A stretch of 64,000 nt of DNA from Saccharibacillus sp. CPCC 101409 (GTDB lineage: Bacteria; Bacillota; Bacilli; Paenibacillales; Paenibacillaceae). The position numbers and the translations under genes were made by a program. Positions 36,775-45,868 of this stretch are shown here, in pieces. How positions within the stretch are numbered: the stretch's first letter is position 1; every line of letters starts with the position of its first letter. The notes under the pieces were generated by a model. It made no database searches. It worked only from the letters and a program-made list of their open reading frames with translations, and had not been told where the DNA came from. The DNA lies in the NCBI RefSeq assembly GCF_030518235.1, contig NZ_JAULSA010000002.1:1-64000 (forward strand). Direction: 5' to 3'.

Positions 36775-37287
36775 TTGGATTTTGATCAGCATATTCGGGT
36801 GATTCCCGATTTTCCGAAACCGGGCATCAGCTTTAAAGACATCACGACGCTGCTGGGCAACGGACCGGTATACCGCGAAGCGATCGACGCATTGAAGAAA
36901 AAGGTGGAGCATCTGCAGATCGATCTGATCGCAGGACCGGAAGCCCGCGGCTTCGTCGTCGGCGCTCCGCTTGCTTACGCACTGGGCGTCGGCTTCGTGC
37001 CGATCCGCAAAAGCGGCAAACTGCCGTACAAGATCGTCGAAGCGGAATACGATCTGGAGTACGGCAAAGATACCCTGGCGATGCATATCGACGCCGTAAC
37101 CGAAGGCCAGAACGTTCTGATCGCCGACGATCTGCTCGCGACCGGCGGCACAATCGCGACCGCCGTGAATCTGGTTCGCCAGCTCGGCGGCAACGTGGTC
37201 GGCGCGGCGTTCCTGATCGAGCTCGAAGAACTGAACGGACGCAGCCGCCTCGACAACGTCGAAGTATTCAATCTGATCAAAGATTAA
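36775..37287 (+). CDS. apt: Adenine phosphoribosyltransferase
   Basis: 170 residues. It makes AMP from adenine and PRPP. The PRPP loop [18 protein letters not shown], the region [34 protein letters not shown] and the start [25 protein letters not shown] are typical. TTG 36775 is the start, 7 nt after AGGAGGA. It is 63 bp behind recJ. Confidence 0.98.
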   Translation: MDFDQHIRVIPDFPKPGISFKDITTLLGNGPVYREAIDALKKKVEHLQIDLIAGPEARGFVVGAPLAYALGVGFVPIRKSGKLPYKIVEAEYDLEYGKDTLAMHIDAVTEGQNVLIADDLLATGGTIATAVNLVRQLGGNVVGAAFLIELEELNGRSRLDNVEVFNLIKD

Positions 37288-37333
37288 TTTCTTTTTGAAA
37301 ATAGTCTTTACCCGTTCGTTGTAAGACCAAGAG

Positions 37334-37386
37334 AAAACCCGTTATTCTCCATCCCGCGCAGCAAGCGGAAGAGAATAACGGGTTTT
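37334..37386. terminator. Strong terminator after apt
   Basis: AAAACCCGTTATTCTC and GAGAATAACGGGTTTT are perfect 16-bp complements. Symmetric A and T runs could allow both directions. Confidence 0.9.
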
Positions 37387-37551
37387 ACTCGTTTTTAGCG
37401 CTTTTTTAATAAAAAAACGAAAAAATCGCGCTTTTTTGAAACCTTTCGCTTTTTCTCGCGTATAGCATGGGGAGACTCGGCGGCAGAGCCTCTTTTCGGC
37501 TTGGCGCTGTCCGCACGGGGTCCGCATTTTACAGGGTTAAGGAGGGATAGG

Positions 37552-38049
37552 ATGTCCGTAATTAGAGAAACCGACCTGCCGGGGATCGGGCGCAAGTTCC
37601 TGATCGATACGGAAGAAGGAGACCGCTTCATCGTCATCCTGCACGAAGACGGCAAACGGGAGCTGTTCTGCCCGTCGCCGGAAGAGCCGGAGGACTTGAT
37701 GAGGGTCATGACGCTGACCGACACGGAAGCGCGCCAACTGGGCGGCATCGTGGGCGGCATGAATTACCAGCCGACGGCGCTGGAGAAAGTCGAGCATACG
37801 CTGGATCATTTGTCGATCGAGTGGTACAAGCTCAAAAAAGGCATGAAAGCGGTCGGGAAATCGATCGGCGAGCTCAAGATTCGCGAGAACACCGGAACCG
37901 TCGTGATCGCGTCGATCGAATCGTCGCACGACCAGACCGTGAGTCCGGGACCGGAATACGTGCTGGCCGAAGGGATGACGCTCGTCGTCGCCGGCGAACG
38001 GCAGAACATTCAGACGTTGAAAAGGATGCTGGAAGCAGGTGAGGCGTAA
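37552..38049 (+). CDS. khtT: K+/H+ antiporter regulatory subunit KhtT-like (TrkA-C domain)
   Basis: 165 residues from ATG 37552 after AAGGAGGGA. The N-terminal half (LPGIGRKFLIDTEEGDRFIVILHEDGKRELF) and a C-terminal TrkA-C/RCK-C domain (GTVVIASIESSHDQTVSPGPEYVLAEGMTLVVAG) match the soluble KhtT gating subunit. Known KhtT proteins bind c-di-AMP, so that control is expected. It overlaps the antiporter gene by one base (TAATG). No khtS-like gene precedes it. Confidence 0.87.
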   Translation: MSVIRETDLPGIGRKFLIDTEEGDRFIVILHEDGKRELFCPSPEEPEDLMRVMTLTDTEARQLGGIVGGMNYQPTALEKVEHTLDHLSIEWYKLKKGMKAVGKSIGELKIRENTGTVVIASIESSHDQTVSPGPEYVLAEGMTLVVAGERQNIQTLKRMLEAGEA

Positions 38050-39278
38050 TGGAGCACATGGTCTTCGAAGTCGGAGTCGCCGTCCTGCTGATTGCGCTTG
38101 CCGGGTTCCTGTCCGCTAAGCTGCGCTTCTCCGTCGTTCCGTTCTATATCCTCGCCGGCATGGCCGTCGGGCCGCACGCGCCGCATTTCGGGCTCGTCGA
38201 TCTGCGGTTTATCCACAGCGCGGAACTGATCGAATTTATGGGACGGCTCGGCGTCATCTTCCTGCTGTTCTATCTGGGACTCGAATTCTCGGTCGGACGC
38301 CTGGCCAAAGCCGGCAAGTCGATCGCGATCGGCGGTTCCATCTATATCGGCATTAACTTTACGCTCGGCCTGCTGTTCGGCTTTATCAGCGGATTCCCGG
38401 TACTGGAAACGCTTGTGATCGCCGGCATTACAACCATCTCGTCCAGCGCGATCGTCGCCAAAGTGCTGGTCGATCTGAAACGGACGGCCAATCCGGAAAC
38501 GGAAATGATTCTGGGCATCATTATGTTCGAAGACGTGTTCCTCGCCGTGTACCTGTCCATCCTGTCCGGTCTGCTGCTCAGCGGAGCGACTACGCTCGGA
38601 GGCGTGCTGCTGTCCGCGGGAATCGCTCTCGGCTACATGCTGCTGGTGCTGATCGTCGGCCGACTGCTGGTTCCGGTGCTGAACAAGATTCTCGGCGTTT
38701 CGTCGAACGAAATCTTTTTGACCACGGTCTTCGCCATGCTGTTTATGGTTGCGGGCTTCTCCGAGACGATTCACGTCGCGGAAGCGATCGGCGCGCTGCT
38801 GGTGGGCCTCGTCCTGGCGGAAACCAAGCATATGCACCGGATCGAAAAAGCGATTCTGCCGTTCCGCGATTTCTTCGGCGCGCTGTTCTTTTTCAGCTTC
38901 GGTCTCACCATCGATCCGCTCAGCCTCAAAGGCAATGCGGTATGGCTCGCGATCGGCGCGGTGATTCTGACGATTATCGGCAACTATACGGCGGGCATGC
39001 TGGCCGGACGCACCGCTAACCTGACTCCGAAAGCGTCGTCCAACGTGGGCCTGACCATCGTTTCCCGCGGCGAGTTTTCGATCATTATGGCGAACCTGGG
39101 CGCAGCCGGCGGACTGATGGCGATTCTCCAGCCTTTCGCCGCGATCTACGTCCTGATTCTCGCTGTGCTCGGACCTTTCCTGACCAAGGAATCCGCGATG
39201 GTGCACCGCTTCGTCACCAAGATTATCCCGATGAAGCCCAAGCCCAAAGCCGGCACCGGAGGCGACAAGCTTCAATAA
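38049..39278 (+). CDS. khtU: Cation:proton antiporter, KhtU-like (CPA2)
   Basis: 409 residues with about 12 membrane segments. CPA2 hallmarks: LRFSVVPFYILAGMAVGPHAP, IFLLFYLGLEFSVGRL, TTISSSAIVAKVLVDL and FFGALFFFSFGLTIDP. Coupled to the KhtT-like subunit, it should export K+ (or Na+/NH4+) in exchange for protons at alkaline pH or high internal K+. Confidence 0.9.
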   Translation: MEHMVFEVGVAVLLIALAGFLSAKLRFSVVPFYILAGMAVGPHAPHFGLVDLRFIHSAELIEFMGRLGVIFLLFYLGLEFSVGRLAKAGKSIAIGGSIYIGINFTLGLLFGFISGFPVLETLVIAGITTISSSAIVAKVLVDLKRTANPETEMILGIIMFEDVFLAVYLSILSGLLLSGATTLGGVLLSAGIALGYMLLVLIVGRLLVPVLNKILGVSSNEIFLTTVFAMLFMVAGFSETIHVAEAIGALLVGLVLAETKHMHRIEKAILPFRDFFGALFFFSFGLTIDPLSLKGNAVWLAIGAVILTIIGNYTAGMLAGRTANLTPKASSNVGLTIVSRGEFSIIMANLGAAGGLMAILQPFAAIYVLILAVLGPFLTKESAMVHRFVTKIIPMKPKPKAGTGGDKLQ

Positions 39279-39412
39279 CGATATTCAACATGAATTATTT
39301 TCCTATAACATGGCGACCGACTCTTCTCCGTATCATGGGAAAATAACTCGTGCAGCATGAATGTAACGCCCTCCGCGGCAGTACCCTGCTCCGCAGCGCG
39401 TTCCGCACAAAC

Positions 39413-39451
39413 AGACCGCCGTGCTTCTTCCGAAGAAGCCGGCGGTCTTTT
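39413..39451. terminator. Bidirectional terminator between khtU and uracil permease
   Basis: AGACCGCCG with GCTTCTT pairs with AAGAAGC and CGGCGGTCTTTT. It serves two converging genes. The rest of 39279-39481 shows nothing else. Confidence 0.85.
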
Positions 39452-39481
39452 GGTATGTTTATCTTTTTTCTTTCCCCACCC

Positions 39482-40801
39482 TTATAGGTCGGGCGTTTTC
39501 ACTTCCGGCGCCTCGTCCTTCTCGTTCGACCAGCCGAAAAGCACGATCAGGCGGAAGATCAGGTTGACCAGAATGCCGACCACCGTCGCCAGCGCCATGC
39601 CTTTGAGCTGGACGCTGCCGAGCGTCAGTGTCGCTCCGCTGAGGCCGGTGCCCAGAATCAGCGCGGCGAGCAGCATATTGACGGATTTCGAGAAATCGAC
39701 TTTCTGCTCGACGAAGATGCGCAGGCCGGATACGGCGATGACGCCGAACAGCAGCAGCGAAACCCCGCCCATAACCGGCGTCGGGATATTGGCGACCGCC
39801 GACGCGAACTTGCCGGAGAACGACAGGATGATCGCGATCACCGCGGCGCCGCCGACTACGAATACCGAATACACGCGCGTCAGCGCCATGACGCCGATAT
39901 TTTCCCCGTACGTCGTATTCGGCGTCGAACCGACGAAGCCGGACAGGATAGTGGAGACGCCGTTGCCGAGCAGCGAGCGGTGCAGGCCCGGATCTTTCGA
40001 CAGATCCCGTCCGACGATATTGCTCGTGACCAGCAGGTGGCCGATATGCTCGACGATGACGACCAGAGCGGCCGGCAGAATCGTCAGAATCGCCGCGATA
40101 TCCCAGCTCGGCAGCCGGAAGTCCGGTCCGGACAGGAAGCTCGCTTCGGCGACGGCGGACGTGTTGACTTCGCCCATGAAGTAGGCCAGCACATAGCCGG
40201 CGGCGATGCCGATCAGGATATGGATGATCTTCGGGAAGCCGCGGAACAGTACGGCGCCCAGCACCGTAACGGCCAGTGTGACCATCGAGATCAAGATGGC
40301 ATGCGTACTGTAAACGACGGCGCCGGTATCGGCGTCGGCCGTACCGAGCAGCCCGGCCATGCCCGCCGCCGTCGGCAGCAGTTCAAGCCCGATCAGCGCC
40401 ACGACGCAGCCCATGACGACCGGAGGGAACAGGAAGTCGATCCAGGCGGTGCCGGCGATCTTGATCAGCAGGGCGACGGCGATAAACACGACGCCGATCA
40501 CGATAAAGGCGCCCAGCGCTTTGGAATAATTGTCCATGTGATCGCCGGTCCAGCCCAGCACGACGCCGACCGGAACGAGGAAAGCGAAGCTGGAACCGAG
40601 ATAAGCCGGAATCTTGCCTTTGCAGATCAGGATGTACAGCAGGGTGCCGATCCCGTTCATCAGCAGGATGACGCTGGGGTCCACGCCGAAAATATTCGGG
40701 ACAAGGACGGTGCTGCCGAACATGGCGAACAGGTGCTGCAAACTGAGCAGCAGTCCCGGTCCGAACGCCGGCCTTTCGTTGACTTGAATTTCACGCTGCA
40801 A
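39482..40801 (-). CDS. Uracil permease (UraA/PyrP, NCS2 family)
   Basis: 439 residues and about 14 membrane segments. LLLSLQHLFAMFGSTVLVPNIFG and the motif GSTPNTTYGENIGVMALTRV, carrying the uracil-contacting Glu, place it with UraA/PyrP rather than with the xanthine carriers. It imports uracil with a proton. The start is TTG 40801 after AAGGAG. It is monocistronic. Its ~140-nt leader contains a run of ten C in the RNA, and no PyrR binding loop was found. Confidence 0.92.
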   Translation of the reverse strand: MQREIQVNERPAFGPGLLLSLQHLFAMFGSTVLVPNIFGVDPSVILLMNGIGTLLYILICKGKIPAYLGSSFAFLVPVGVVLGWTGDHMDNYSKALGAFIVIGVVFIAVALLIKIAGTAWIDFLFPPVVMGCVVALIGLELLPTAAGMAGLLGTADADTGAVVYSTHAILISMVTLAVTVLGAVLFRGFPKIIHILIGIAAGYVLAYFMGEVNTSAVAEASFLSGPDFRLPSWDIAAILTILPAALVVIVEHIGHLLVTSNIVGRDLSKDPGLHRSLLGNGVSTILSGFVGSTPNTTYGENIGVMALTRVYSVFVVGGAAVIAIILSFSGKFASAVANIPTPVMGGVSLLLFGVIAVSGLRIFVEQKVDFSKSVNMLLAALILGTGLSGATLTLGSVQLKGMALATVVGILVNLIFRLIVLFGWSNEKDEAPEVKTPDL

Positions 40802-40886
40802 GTCGTTTCAACTCCTTGGACATAGGTTTGAGCCGTTTCCCGCAGGGAAGGACGGCTGTAGTCGGATGAGGAAGACGGCAGAAGAC

Positions 40887-40896
40887 GGGGGGGGGG
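40887..40896. repeat. Ten-base G homopolymer in the permease leader
   Basis: Ten consecutive G on the + strand (C10 in the permease mRNA), 86 bases before the TTG start. Homopolymers of this length are rare and prone to slippage. Confidence 0.85.
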
Positions 40897-40941
40897 CGGC
40901 AGTAACCGCTAAATCCGTACGCGCTCGTTCATCTTAACTAG

Positions 40942-40947
40942 ATTATA
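40942..40947 (-). promoter_or_regulatory. Uracil permease -10 element
   Basis: TATAAT on the minus strand. A TTGAAA lies upstream but with a short 15-nt spacer. The start point would be near 40935. Confidence 0.55.
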
Positions 40948-41094
40948 GAGGTTTATGCTTTTTTTCAATAACATTTTCGCGGAAAAAGAGAATATCTTTC
41001 GGATTTCAACAAAATGGAGTCGGACAAAGCCGGCGGAACTGCGGGATGGAGCGTGATGTTTTCATGAAGAAAGCGAACAATTTGCCGCTTCGCA

Positions 41095-41123
41095 TTGACT
41101 CGCATTCGGCGAAAAGGCATAAT
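41095..41123 (+). promoter_or_regulatory. relA promoter
   Basis: -35 TTGACT (41095-41100), a 17-nt spacer and -10 CATAAT (41118-41123), about 90 bp before relA. Confidence 0.75.
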
Positions 41124-41210
41124 GAAAGGAAAACTATGACGACGGGCCTGAATGCGATCTTTTTGCGGACAGGCTTCATTTTCTTATAGAAAGGAATCGG
41201 AAAGGACTCA

Positions 41211-43400
41211 ATGGGCATTGAACGATTACTTGAAAAGGCGTCCGCTTATATCCGGGAATCGGACCTCCCCCGCATTCGGGAAGCCTACGAATTCGCCGAT
41301 AAGGCCCATTCCGGCCAGGTCCGAAAATCCGGCGAGCCGTATATCCTGCACCCGCTCGCGGTTGCAGATATTGTCGTGGGCATGCAGATGGACACCACGT
41401 CGATCGAAGCCGCGCTGCTGCACGACGTGGTCGAAGACACCACCGTTTCGCTGGAAGAGATCCGGCAGCATTTCGGCGAAGCCTGCGCGATGCTCGTCGA
41501 CGGGCTGACCAAGCTCGAACGGATCAAATTCCGGTCCAAGGAAGAACAGCAGAACGAGAACTACCGCAAGATGTTTATCGCGATGGCGCAGGATATCCGG
41601 GTGATCGTGATCAAGCTGGCCGACCGCCTGCACAATATGCGCACGCTGAAGCACCAGTCGGAAGAAGGACAGCGGCGGATCGCTTACGAGACGCTGGAAA
41701 TTTTCTGTCCGGTCGCCGATCGCCTCGGTATTTCCGCGATCAAGTGGGAAATGGAAGACATCGCTCTTCGTTACCTGAATCCCCAGCAGTATTACCGGAT
41801 CGCCAACCTGATGCACAAAAAAAGAGCCGAACGCGAACAGTTCATCTCCGACGTTATCGTCCGGATCGGCGAGAAGCTGGAAGAAATGGGCATCGACGCG
41901 GACCTTTCGGGGCGGCCGAAGCATATTTACAGCGTTTATAAAAAAATGACGAGCAAAAACAAGCAGTTCAACGAAATCTACGATCTGCTCGCAATCCGTA
42001 TCCTGGTCGAAAACGTTAAAGATTGTTACGCCACCCTGGGCATTATCCATACGCTGTGGAAGCCGATGCCGGGCCGGTTCAAAGACTATATCGCGATGCC
42101 GAAAGCGAATATGTACCAGTCGCTGCATACGACGGTGGTCGGACCGAACGGCGAGCCGACCGAAGTGCAGATCCGCACCTGGGACATGCACCGCACGGCG
42201 GAATTCGGGATCGCGGCGCACTGGGCGTACAAAGAAGGCACGGTCGTGGCGCCGGGCGGCGGGATCGAGAACAAGATGCCGTTTTTCAAAGAAATCATCG
42301 AGCTGCAAAACGAAGCCAAAGACGCGTCGGAATTTGTCGAGTCGCTCAAAATGGATTTCTTTTCCGACCTTGTGTTCGTCTTTACGCCGAAAGGCCAGGT
42401 CATCGAGCTTCCGGCCGGATCGGTGCCGCTCGATTTCGCTTACCGCATCCATACGGAAATCGGCAACCGGACGATCGGGTCCAAAGTCAACGGCCGGATC
42501 GTTCCGCTCGACCACAAGCTGAAAACCGGCGATATCGTGGAGATTCTGACCTCCAAACATTCGTACGGACCGAGCCAGGACTGGGTGAAGATCGCCCAAT
42601 CGTCGCACGCCCGCAGCAAGATCAAGCAGTGGTTCAAAAAAGAACGCCGCGAAGAGAATGTCGAAAAAGGTCGAGAAGGACTGGAACGGGAGATCAAAAA
42701 GCTCGGTCTCGAAGTATCCGAGTGGCTGACCGACGACAAGCTGCTCGAAGTCGCCAACAAATTCGCGTTCAACGATTTCGAAGACATGCTGTCGGCGATC
42801 GGGTTCAACGGCATTACCGCTTCGCAGGTTGTTACCCGGTTAACGGAGAAGTGGCGCCGCGAGCAGGAAGAGACCAACCATCTCGAATTAACGCACGAAG
42901 TGCGCGAAGTCAAAGCGGCTCCGCCGGACAAAGAAAAGAAACGTCCGACCAACGGGGTCAAAGTCAAAGGCGCGAGCAATCTGCTCGTCCGTTTCGCCCG
43001 CTGCTGCAACCCGGTTCCGGGCGACGATATCGTCGGTTATATTACACGGGGGCGCGGCGTATCCGTGCACCGCTCGGACTGTACAAACATCCCGGGAGAA
43101 GGCGACGGCGAAGAAGCCGCTCGCGTGATCGAGGTCGAATGGGAAGACGCGGTGGAATCGAACTACAGCGTCGATATCGAGATTACCGGACTCGACCGCC
43201 GGGATTTCCTGAACGAAGTGCTGCAGGCCGTATCGGAAAGCAAAACGAATATGACCGCCGTCTCGGGACGCGCGGACAAAAATAAAATGGCGCTTGTGCA
43301 TATCACGATCCTGATCCGCAACACCGAGCATTTGCAGTCGGTGGTGGAACGCATCAAGCGGGTGCGCGACGTTTACACGGTGCACCGGATCATGCAGTAA
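41211..43400 (+). CDS. relA: Bifunctional (p)ppGpp synthetase/hydrolase Rel
   Basis: 729 residues. The HD hydrolase domain has AALLHDVVEDTTVS (near 66-80) and ADRLHNMRTL. The synthetase has RFKDYIAMPKANMYQSLHTT and EVQIRTWDMHRTAEFGIAAHWAYK. Then come TGS (FTPKGQVIELPAGSVPLDFAYRIH, about 388), a zinc-finger-type region (RFARCCNPVPGDDIVGY) and a C-terminal ACT domain. All catalytic parts look intact, so it can both make and degrade the alarmone. dtd follows by 15 bp, as in Bacilli. Confidence 0.98.
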   Translation: MGIERLLEKASAYIRESDLPRIREAYEFADKAHSGQVRKSGEPYILHPLAVADIVVGMQMDTTSIEAALLHDVVEDTTVSLEEIRQHFGEACAMLVDGLTKLERIKFRSKEEQQNENYRKMFIAMAQDIRVIVIKLADRLHNMRTLKHQSEEGQRRIAYETLEIFCPVADRLGISAIKWEMEDIALRYLNPQQYYRIANLMHKKRAEREQFISDVIVRIGEKLEEMGIDADLSGRPKHIYSVYKKMTSKNKQFNEIYDLLAIRILVENVKDCYATLGIIHTLWKPMPGRFKDYIAMPKANMYQSLHTTVVGPNGEPTEVQIRTWDMHRTAEFGIAAHWAYKEGTVVAPGGGIENKMPFFKEIIELQNEAKDASEFVESLKMDFFSDLVFVFTPKGQVIELPAGSVPLDFAYRIHTEIGNRTIGSKVNGRIVPLDHKLKTGDIVEILTSKHSYGPSQDWVKIAQSSHARSKIKQWFKKERREENVEKGREGLEREIKKLGLEVSEWLTDDKLLEVANKFAFNDFEDMLSAIGFNGITASQVVTRLTEKWRREQEETNHLELTHEVREVKAAPPDKEKKRPTNGVKVKGASNLLVRFARCCNPVPGDDIVGYITRGRGVSVHRSDCTNIPGEGDGEEAARVIEVEWEDAVESNYSVDIEITGLDRRDFLNEVLQAVSESKTNMTAVSGRADKNKMALVHITILIRNTEHLQSVVERIKRVRDVYTVHRIMQ

Positions 43401-43415
43401 AGGAGTCGGCTTTTC

Positions 43416-43859
43416 ATGAAACTTGTGATTCAGCGCTGCAAGCAGGCGTCGGTCAGCGTGGACGGTTCGGTCGTGGGCCGCATCGACGAAGGATTGGTCA
43501 TTCTGGTCGGCGTTACGCAGAGCGATACGGAGAAAGACGCGCTGTACCTGGCCGACAAAGCGGCCGGACTGCGCATCTTCGAAGACGAGGCCGGCAAAAT
43601 GAACCGCAGCGTCGAGGATATCGGCGGAAAGGTGCTGTCCGTATCGCAGTTCACGCTGTACGGGGACACCCGCAAAGGCCGGCGTCCCAGCTTTACGGCC
43701 GCGGCGCGGCCGGAGCCGGCGCTGGCGCTGTACGAAGCGTTTAACAAAGCGCTGCGCGCACGCGGATTGACCGTGGAGACGGGCGTGTTCGGCGCCATGA
43801 TGGACGTCTCGCTCGTTAACTGGGGTCCGGTGACGCTGATCGTCGAAAGCGGCGAGTAG
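43416..43859 (+). CDS. dtd: D-aminoacyl-tRNA deacylase
   Basis: 147 residues. It frees tRNAs mischarged with D-amino acids or glycine. The signatures [19 protein letters not shown] and the end [19 protein letters not shown] carry the cross-subunit Gly-Pro motif. AAAGGAG precedes the ATG. Co-transcribed with relA. Confidence 0.97.
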   Translation: MKLVIQRCKQASVSVDGSVVGRIDEGLVILVGVTQSDTEKDALYLADKAAGLRIFEDEAGKMNRSVEDIGGKVLSVSQFTLYGDTRKGRRPSFTAAARPEPALALYEAFNKALRARGLTVETGVFGAMMDVSLVNWGPVTLIVESGE

Positions 43860-43927
43860 CGCTTCGCTCCGGAAGCCGAAAACGCGGTTTGCCGTCCGGC
43901 GAACAAGCAAAGAAACAACAGTAGAGG

Positions 43928-43971
43928 CCGCTTCGGCCGCCGCCTTCCGGGCGGCGCCGGGGCGGTTTTTT
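43928..43971 (+). terminator. relA-dtd terminator
   Basis: CCGCTTCGGCCGCCGCC and GGGCGGCGCCGGGGCGG form a long GC stem followed by six T. Confidence 0.88.
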
Positions 43972-43998
43972 CTTTTGCGTCTTCTTTTGAAGGATAGT

Positions 43999-44024
43999 GT
44001 TAGAAGTCGGAGAGGTCAGGGTAA
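43999..44024 (+). promoter_or_regulatory. Possible SigB-type promoter
   Basis: GTTAGA (43999-44004), 14 nt, GGGTAA (44019-44024), close to the general-stress consensus GTTTAA-N14-GGGTAT. Homologues of the gene it precedes are SigB-dependent in B. subtilis. Whether this organism has SigB is unknown. Confidence 0.4.
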
Positions 44025-44099
44025 TAAGAAAGCGAGAACGGATGAGATTGATTTTTATGAATCCGGATACCGGATCATCCCGAGAGGAGTTATGACATC

Positions 44100-44606
44100 A
44101 TGAGTAAAGTCGCTTTTTTGCTTGCGAATGAGTTCGAAGATTCCGAAATGCAGGTTCCTTACGATGAACTGCAAAAAGCCGGCCATACGGCCGACATCAT
44201 CGGCCTGAAAGCGGGCGAGACGGTAAAAGGAAAACTGGGTAAAGAAGAGTATACGACGGACAAAGCGATCTCCGACGTTCAAGCATCGGACTACGACGCC
44301 GTCGTGATTCCGGGCGGTTCTTCGCCGGAAAACCTGCGCCTCGACGAACAGGTACTCCAGTTTGTCAAAGACATCAACGCCGCCAAGAAGCCGATCGCGG
44401 CAATCTGCCACGGTCCGCAAATCCTGGCCAGCGCCGATCTGCTCAAAGGGCGCACGATTACGTCGTACCCGCCGCTGCAGGACGACATGGTTAACGCGGG
44501 CGCGCAGTTCAAAGACGAAGAAGCGGTGGTGGACGGCAACTTTATCACGTCCCGTACCCCGGACGACGAGCCGGCATTCGTCCGCGAAATTCTGAAGGCG
44601 CTGTAA
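44100..44606 (+). CDS. DJ-1/PfpI family stress protein
   Basis: 168 residues. The nucleophile elbow AAICHGPQIL holds the reactive Cys, and the paired Glu is in NEFEDSE near the N-terminus. It is close to YfkM/PfpI-type general stress proteins, reported as deglycases, chaperones or peptidases. The family function is debated. GAGAGGAG precedes ATG 44100. A stress-sigma-like promoter lies 75 bp upstream. Confidence 0.9.
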   Translation: MSKVAFLLANEFEDSEMQVPYDELQKAGHTADIIGLKAGETVKGKLGKEEYTTDKAISDVQASDYDAVVIPGGSSPENLRLDEQVLQFVKDINAAKKPIAAICHGPQILASADLLKGRTITSYPPLQDDMVNAGAQFKDEEAVVDGNFITSRTPDDEPAFVREILKAL

Positions 44607-44630
44607 AGCCGGGTTTCCCCGGTTTTGCTT
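44607..44630 (+). terminator. Weak terminator after the PfpI gene
   Basis: AGCCGGG and CCCGGTTTT around TTTC, with only a short T run. Confidence 0.5.
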
Positions 44631-44731
44631 ACTGCCGAATCTGCTTCCGGGTCAGACTACAAGAGCAAGCGAAGCTCTACGGCAATATAGAAGTTCTGTA
44701 AAGATCGTCCATTACAAAGGAGGGAATTACA

Positions 44732-45184
44732 ATGTCTAAACACATCCAAGCGTATTTCAGAACGGAAAGCGAAGCGGAAGGCGCAAGAATGAGTTTGATG
44801 ACGTTCGTTACCGAACAGCTTGAAGTAGGTGAACTGCAGGAAGCTTTCGGAAGACGCGGAGCTTCCACGGGACGCGTTATCGTACCGCTGGTACCTCTCG
44901 CAGGCACGACCAATGCGGGCTTCACGGGCGGCGCGGCAGCTTCCGGCGGCGCGGGCAGCATGATCGGCGACCAGGCGGTGCCGGTACCGGCTCCGGGCGC
45001 AACCGGCGATCTGGGCAGTCAGCCCGTCGATAAAGACGATGTCGCAGACGTGAATGAGAACGCTTCCGACGCGGAACTTCGCGATCTCAAATATACGCTG
45101 TCGGCCAAAGTCAGCGACGAAGATTATCCGGCCGTCGTGCGCAAACTGCGCAATAACAACGGCTACGTACACGTGTACGAGTAA
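44732..45184 (+). CDS. Unrecognised protein with a Gly/Ala-rich centre
   Basis: 150 residues, no confident family. The N-terminal part (SKHIQAYFRTESEAEGARMSLMTF) and the C-terminal part (YTLSAKVSDEDYPAVVRKLRNNNGYVHVYE) look like two halves of a small alpha/beta domain of the kind seen in YflT/GSP17M stress proteins. They are separated by a flexible Gly/Ala/Pro stretch (about 57-95, including GGAAASGGAGSMIGD). No signal peptide. AAAGGAGGG precedes the ATG, and its own terminator follows. It neighbours a stress gene. Confidence 0.75.
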   Translation: MSKHIQAYFRTESEAEGARMSLMTFVTEQLEVGELQEAFGRRGASTGRVIVPLVPLAGTTNAGFTGGAAASGGAGSMIGDQAVPVPAPGATGDLGSQPVDKDDVADVNENASDAELRDLKYTLSAKVSDEDYPAVVRKLRNNNGYVHVYE

Positions 45185-45293
45185 ATCGCGGGGCTTGCAG
45201 TCCAACTGTAATCCAATTGTAATACGGACTTCATGTCTTCTTAACAAGCAGCGGTTAATATGTACACATGACCCCCTTAGATAGATCTTGGAC

Positions 45294-45325
45294 GATCCGC
45301 GGCAGCAGCCCGCGGGTCTTTTTTT
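45294..45325 (+). terminator. Terminator after the 44732 gene
   Basis: GATCCGCGG and CCGCGGGTC pair with one wobble; seven T follow. Confidence 0.85.
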
Positions 45326-45350
45326 GCTTTCTTTTCCCGGCAGATAACGG

Positions 45351-45379
45351 TTGACTTTAGTCATGTACTTGATTACAAT
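45351..45379 (+). promoter_or_regulatory. hisS-aspS promoter
   Basis: -35 TTGACT (45351-45356), a 17-nt spacer and -10 TACAAT (45374-45379). Transcription would start near 45386, at the head of the T-box leader. Confidence 0.82.
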
Positions 45380-45385
45380 CATAAA

Positions 45386-45792
45386 ATATAACAACCGCGG
45401 TGAGTGTTTTCGGTATGTCTCAGGCATCGGGAACAAGCGGATATTATGGATTCGATGACGGGAAAAAGTAATTCGGGTTTCGAAGCGCACAAGAGAGGGA
45501 TTCCATGGGCTGGAAGAATTCCGCGCGGCGGCCGAACGAAAGACCTCCCCGAGAACGCACGGCGAAAGGCGGAAGAAACAGCGAATTTGCGAATTCGGCG
45601 TTGGTTTCTTGGAGCCCGATTAGCCGAAGCGCGAAGCAGACGGGCGTTAACCGTCATAATGAAGCGGGCTTTCGTTGTTAAATGCGGCGAACGGTCCGAA
45701 ATGTGGGTGGCACCACGGGAGATTCTTAATTGCGATCCCTCGTCCCTGTACTATGCGAAGGGTATGCATAGACGGCGGACGGGGGATTTTTT
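45386..45792 (+). promoter_or_regulatory. T-box riboswitch controlling hisS-aspS
   Basis: Stem I shows the CGATGACGGGAAAAAGTA lower part with its AGTA turn, the AGAGAGGG distal motif and an apical hairpin. The T-box itself reads GTGGGTGGCACCACGGG (45704-45720). The terminator is ATCCCTCGTCC (45735-45745) with GGACGGGGGAT (45777-45787) and a T run. By pairing TTCG with CGAA on both sides of Stem I, the specifier loop falls on AGACC, which makes GAC (Asp, 45542-45544) the best codon. His would have been the other expectation. Uncharged tRNA would stabilise the antiterminator. Confidence 0.88.
45735..45792 (+). terminator. T-box leader terminator
   Basis: An 11-bp stem with one wobble and an inner CTATGC/GCATAG stem, followed by six T. 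It competes with the T-box antiterminator. Confidence 0.88.
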
Positions 45793-45868
45793 GACATGAT
45801 TTTTTTACGGCATCATGCGCCCAAAAAGAACCCGGCCGCGCAGTCCGGAAAGGAAGGAAAAAGAAACC

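Noticed and set aside
40802-40935. PyrR binding loop/attenuator in the uracil permease leader
   Set aside because: No PyrR anti-antiterminator loop sequence or terminator with T run was found; only a short AGCCGT/ACGGCT hairpin.
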